Assembly: GCA_000620545.1 (NCBI GenBank)
Contig: JIBA01000004.1
Location: forward strand, 22,366-86,365
DNA from: Intrasporangiaceae bacterium URHB0013
GTDB lineage: Bacteria; Actinomycetota; Actinomycetes; Actinomycetales; Dermatophilaceae
DNA length: 64,000 bases
Direction: 5' to 3'
A model generated the notes under the pieces. It had not been told where the DNA came from, searched no databases, and worked only from the letters and a program-made list of their open reading frames with translations. Shown in pieces: positions 62,749-64,000 of this stretch; position 1 is the first letter of the stretch, and each line of letters begins with the position of its first letter. The position numbers were made by a program, and so were the translations under genes.

Positions 62749-63396
62749 GTGACACATCAGACAGGGGTCCGGATGCACGAGGAGCGTGGGGCGAGCACCG
62801 GGACGGTGCTGCCCCAGCCCACTGACAGGGTGACGCCCGAGGCCCCTCCGCAGCCGGTCGCAGACCGCCAGCGCGAGGTCGCGTCGGGCTTCCCGGTCTT
62901 CGCAGTGCGCGAATGGGCCTCTCGCTTCTACGAGCAGGAGCGACTCGAACGGGATACGGCCCCGTGGCGCCTCGCCTGGCCGTTCGTCGTCGCACTCGTG
63001 CTCGCGGCGGGAGCAGCTGGCTTCGCCCGGCGATGGCAGGTCCGTGAGCCTGATCTGTCGTTCGGCGGAACTGTCGTGCTGGCTGCCGCTGCCATCGGCA
63101 TGACCATCGGCGGCCTCCTCCGGTTGCGGGCGATCCGCGCGCGACGTGGAGCAGCCGCCGCGCGGCCGGCCACCGTCGAGACCCTCCCGGAGAACGCCCG
63201 GGCGCTCGTGCTGCAGTCGCCGCGCCTGCGGTTCCGTCGACCCACCGACGGGCCCGGCTTCGCTGGTGTCCGTGACGACGTGGCCGCAATGGCGCCCGTC
63301 GGCGACTTCGCGGCCTCCGTCCTCGTGTGGGCATTGCTGATGCGGGGCAACGTCGATGGCACCCTCGAGGACTGGGTGCGCGGCCGCAACGCATGA
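62749..63396 (+). CDS. Hypothetical two-helix membrane protein
   Basis: This 215-residue protein has a 75-residue hydrophilic N-terminus and two membrane segments (LAWPFVVALVLAAGAAGF and GGTVVLAAAAIGMTIGGLLRL). A cytoplasmic C-terminus of about 85 residues follows. The function is unknown. Start GTG 62749 is uncertain; ATG 62773 is in frame. A TACGCT -10 candidate lies at 62726-62731. It is the last protein gene before tRNA-Lys. Confidence 0.6.
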   Translation: MTHQTGVRMHEERGASTGTVLPQPTDRVTPEAPPQPVADRQREVASGFPVFAVREWASRFYEQERLERDTAPWRLAWPFVVALVLAAGAAGFARRWQVREPDLSFGGTVVLAAAAIGMTIGGLLRLRAIRARRGAAAARPATVETLPENARALVLQSPRLRFRRPTDGPGFAGVRDDVAAMAPVGDFAASVLVWALLMRGNVDGTLEDWVRGRNA

Positions 63397-63600
63397 CGCC
63401 GCCGAGCCGCCCCAGCCGCCCCAGCCAGGGGTGCGGGCGAGCGACGTTCGCGGCCCGGCGACGCCCGGAGGACGTGTGTTCGGATCGGCGTGGCGCTGCC
63501 TGATGATGCTTCGGGCGGGTCGCGGCTTCGGCTGCGGTCGAGCCGTCGGGCATACTGACGACGGGTTCCACGCGGTGCGCACGCACCGGCTCGGAACCAC

Positions 63601-63676
63601 GGGCCTCTAGCTCAGTCGGTAGAGCATCGGACTTTTAATCCGCCGGTCGTCGGTTCGAGCCCGACGGGGCCCACCA
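63601..63676 (+). tRNA. tRNA-Lys (anticodon TTT)
   Basis: The cloverleaf is complete: acceptor GGGCCTC pairing with GGGGCCC (one G-T pair), D-arm AGCTCAGTCGGTAGAGC, and an anticodon stem/loop with CTTTTAA (TTT, Lys). The T-arm contains GTTCGAGC, the discriminator is A, and CCA is encoded (63674-63676). Anticodon TTT serves the rare AAA codon in this GC-rich genome. Confidence 0.95.
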
Positions 63677-63690
63677 CAGACGTGTATGAC

Positions 63691-63777
63691 TTCGCCTGAT
63701 GCTTGACCTTTGGGCTTCGCCTGATGCGTGACGGTGTTTCGGGTGATGCTTGACAGCTGCTCCGGCTGATCCTTGAC
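63691..63777. repeat. Four direct repeats at the left end of an insertion sequence
   Basis: 17-base repeats TTCGCCTGATGCTTGAC start at 63691, 63716, 63738 and 63761 (spacings 25, 22 and 23) with at most a few mismatches. They lie between tRNA-Lys and the transposase start. Such iterated sites usually bind transposase at the element end. A TGTATGAC sequence at 63683 may be the terminal inverted repeat. Confidence 0.75.
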
Positions 63778-63786
63778 GCTCTCTTC

Positions 63787-64000
63787 ATGAGGGAGATGAG
63801 CGTGGCTGAGCAGCGGTACAAGGCGGTGCTGGCGGTCATCGGTGATGGCCGCCAGGTGTCCGAGGTGGCGGCGGCGTGGGGTGTCTCGAGGCAGACCCTG
63901 CACGCGTGGCTGTTGCGGTACGAGGGCGGTGGGTTGGAGGCGTTGGCGGACCGGTCCCACCGGCCGGCCTCGTGCCCGCACCAGATGGACCCGGTGGTCG
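63787..64000 (+). CDS. IS481-family transposase (N-terminal part, cut by window edge)
   Basis: The open frame starts at ATG 63787 (or the in-frame ATG 63796) and runs off the window, giving about 71 residues. The sequence SVAEQRYKAVLAVIGDGRQV, SEVAAAWGVSRQTLHAWLLRY and GLEALADRSHRPASCPHQM is the N-terminal helix-turn-helix of IS481-type transposases. The catalytic DDE domain would follow outside the window. Confidence 0.85.
   Translation, partial: MREMSVAEQRYKAVLAVIGDGRQVSEVAAAWGVSRQTLHAWLLRYEGGGLEALADRSHRPASCPHQMDPVV

Larger units (their letters stand above)
63681..64000 (+). mobile_element. Left end of an IS481-like insertion sequence
   Basis: The element begins about 5 bases after the tRNA CCA end with TGTATGAC, carries four 17-base direct repeats and then a transposase frame cut by the window edge. 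The right end and any target duplication are outside the window. Confidence 0.65.

Overview
The window is high-GC actinobacterial chromosome. The evidence is mycothiol metabolism (mshA, mshD and a mycothiol-dependent formaldehyde dehydrogenase), CarD, a GlnR-type orphan regulator, SenX3-RegX3, a LacI-controlled maltose locus, strong G/C third-position bias and many GTG starts. Gene content and the stress on phosphate and polyphosphate suit Micrococcales, perhaps Intrasporangiaceae (Tetrasphaera, Janibacter or Phycicoccus-like). That family placement is inference; no rRNA gene is present to confirm it. About 68 protein genes, one tRNA gene and the left end of an insertion sequence are supported.

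Layout. 0-11 kb: a CBS-domain gene cut by the window edge, trehalose synthesis (otsA-otsB), then a maltose/maltodextrin operon on the minus strand (malE, malF, malG, GH13 amylase, LacI regulator) facing a divergent sugar-ABC ATPase. 11-24 kb: a kinase-fold DUF4032 protein, a VKOR/thioredoxin-fold pair, cysS-rlmB, formaldehyde detoxification (mscR plus a beta-lactamase-fold hydrolase), and ispF, an SDR, ispD and carD. 24-33 kb: regX3-senX3 and divergent phoU, gpmA, a YbjN protein, mshA, a methyltransferase and a MEDS/anti-sigma-kinase protein. 33-44 kb: dtd, asparaginase, an HbhA-like protein with its XRE neighbour, a BKACE enzyme, YgfZ, nitrobindin, a DsrE-like protein, a MoaD-like protein, glnR and a secreted 5'-nucleotidase. 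44-55 kb: mshD, ppk1, a MutT1-type NUDIX/phosphatase, pstSCAB and pit with a DUF47 partner. 55-64 kb: lutABC (lutB frameshifted), an SigB/SigF-type sigma factor, DinB and PEBP proteins, two membrane proteins, tRNA-Lys and an IS481-like transposase.

Phosphate is the dominant theme. SenX3-RegX3-PhoU, the high-affinity Pst system, the low-affinity Pit system, polyphosphate kinase, MutT1 and a 5'-nucleotidase lie within 30 kb. Eleven-base direct repeats that look like PHO boxes precede pstS and lie between senX3 and phoU.

The least expected signals are not genes. (1) A short word, GGCATAC with the extended form CGGCATACGCCCTC, recurs on both strands, forces rare codons inside genes and forms the stem of one terminator, much like the DNA-uptake words of competent proteobacteria. 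(2) A 32-bp tandem repeat family occurs in opposite orientation at two convergent gene junctions; other convergent junctions hold 22-bp and 9-bp tandem repeats or long perfect inverted repeats. (3) Nearly twenty genes have a TANNNT-like -10 element exactly 6-7 bases before the start codon and no ribosome binding site, which predicts leaderless mRNAs.
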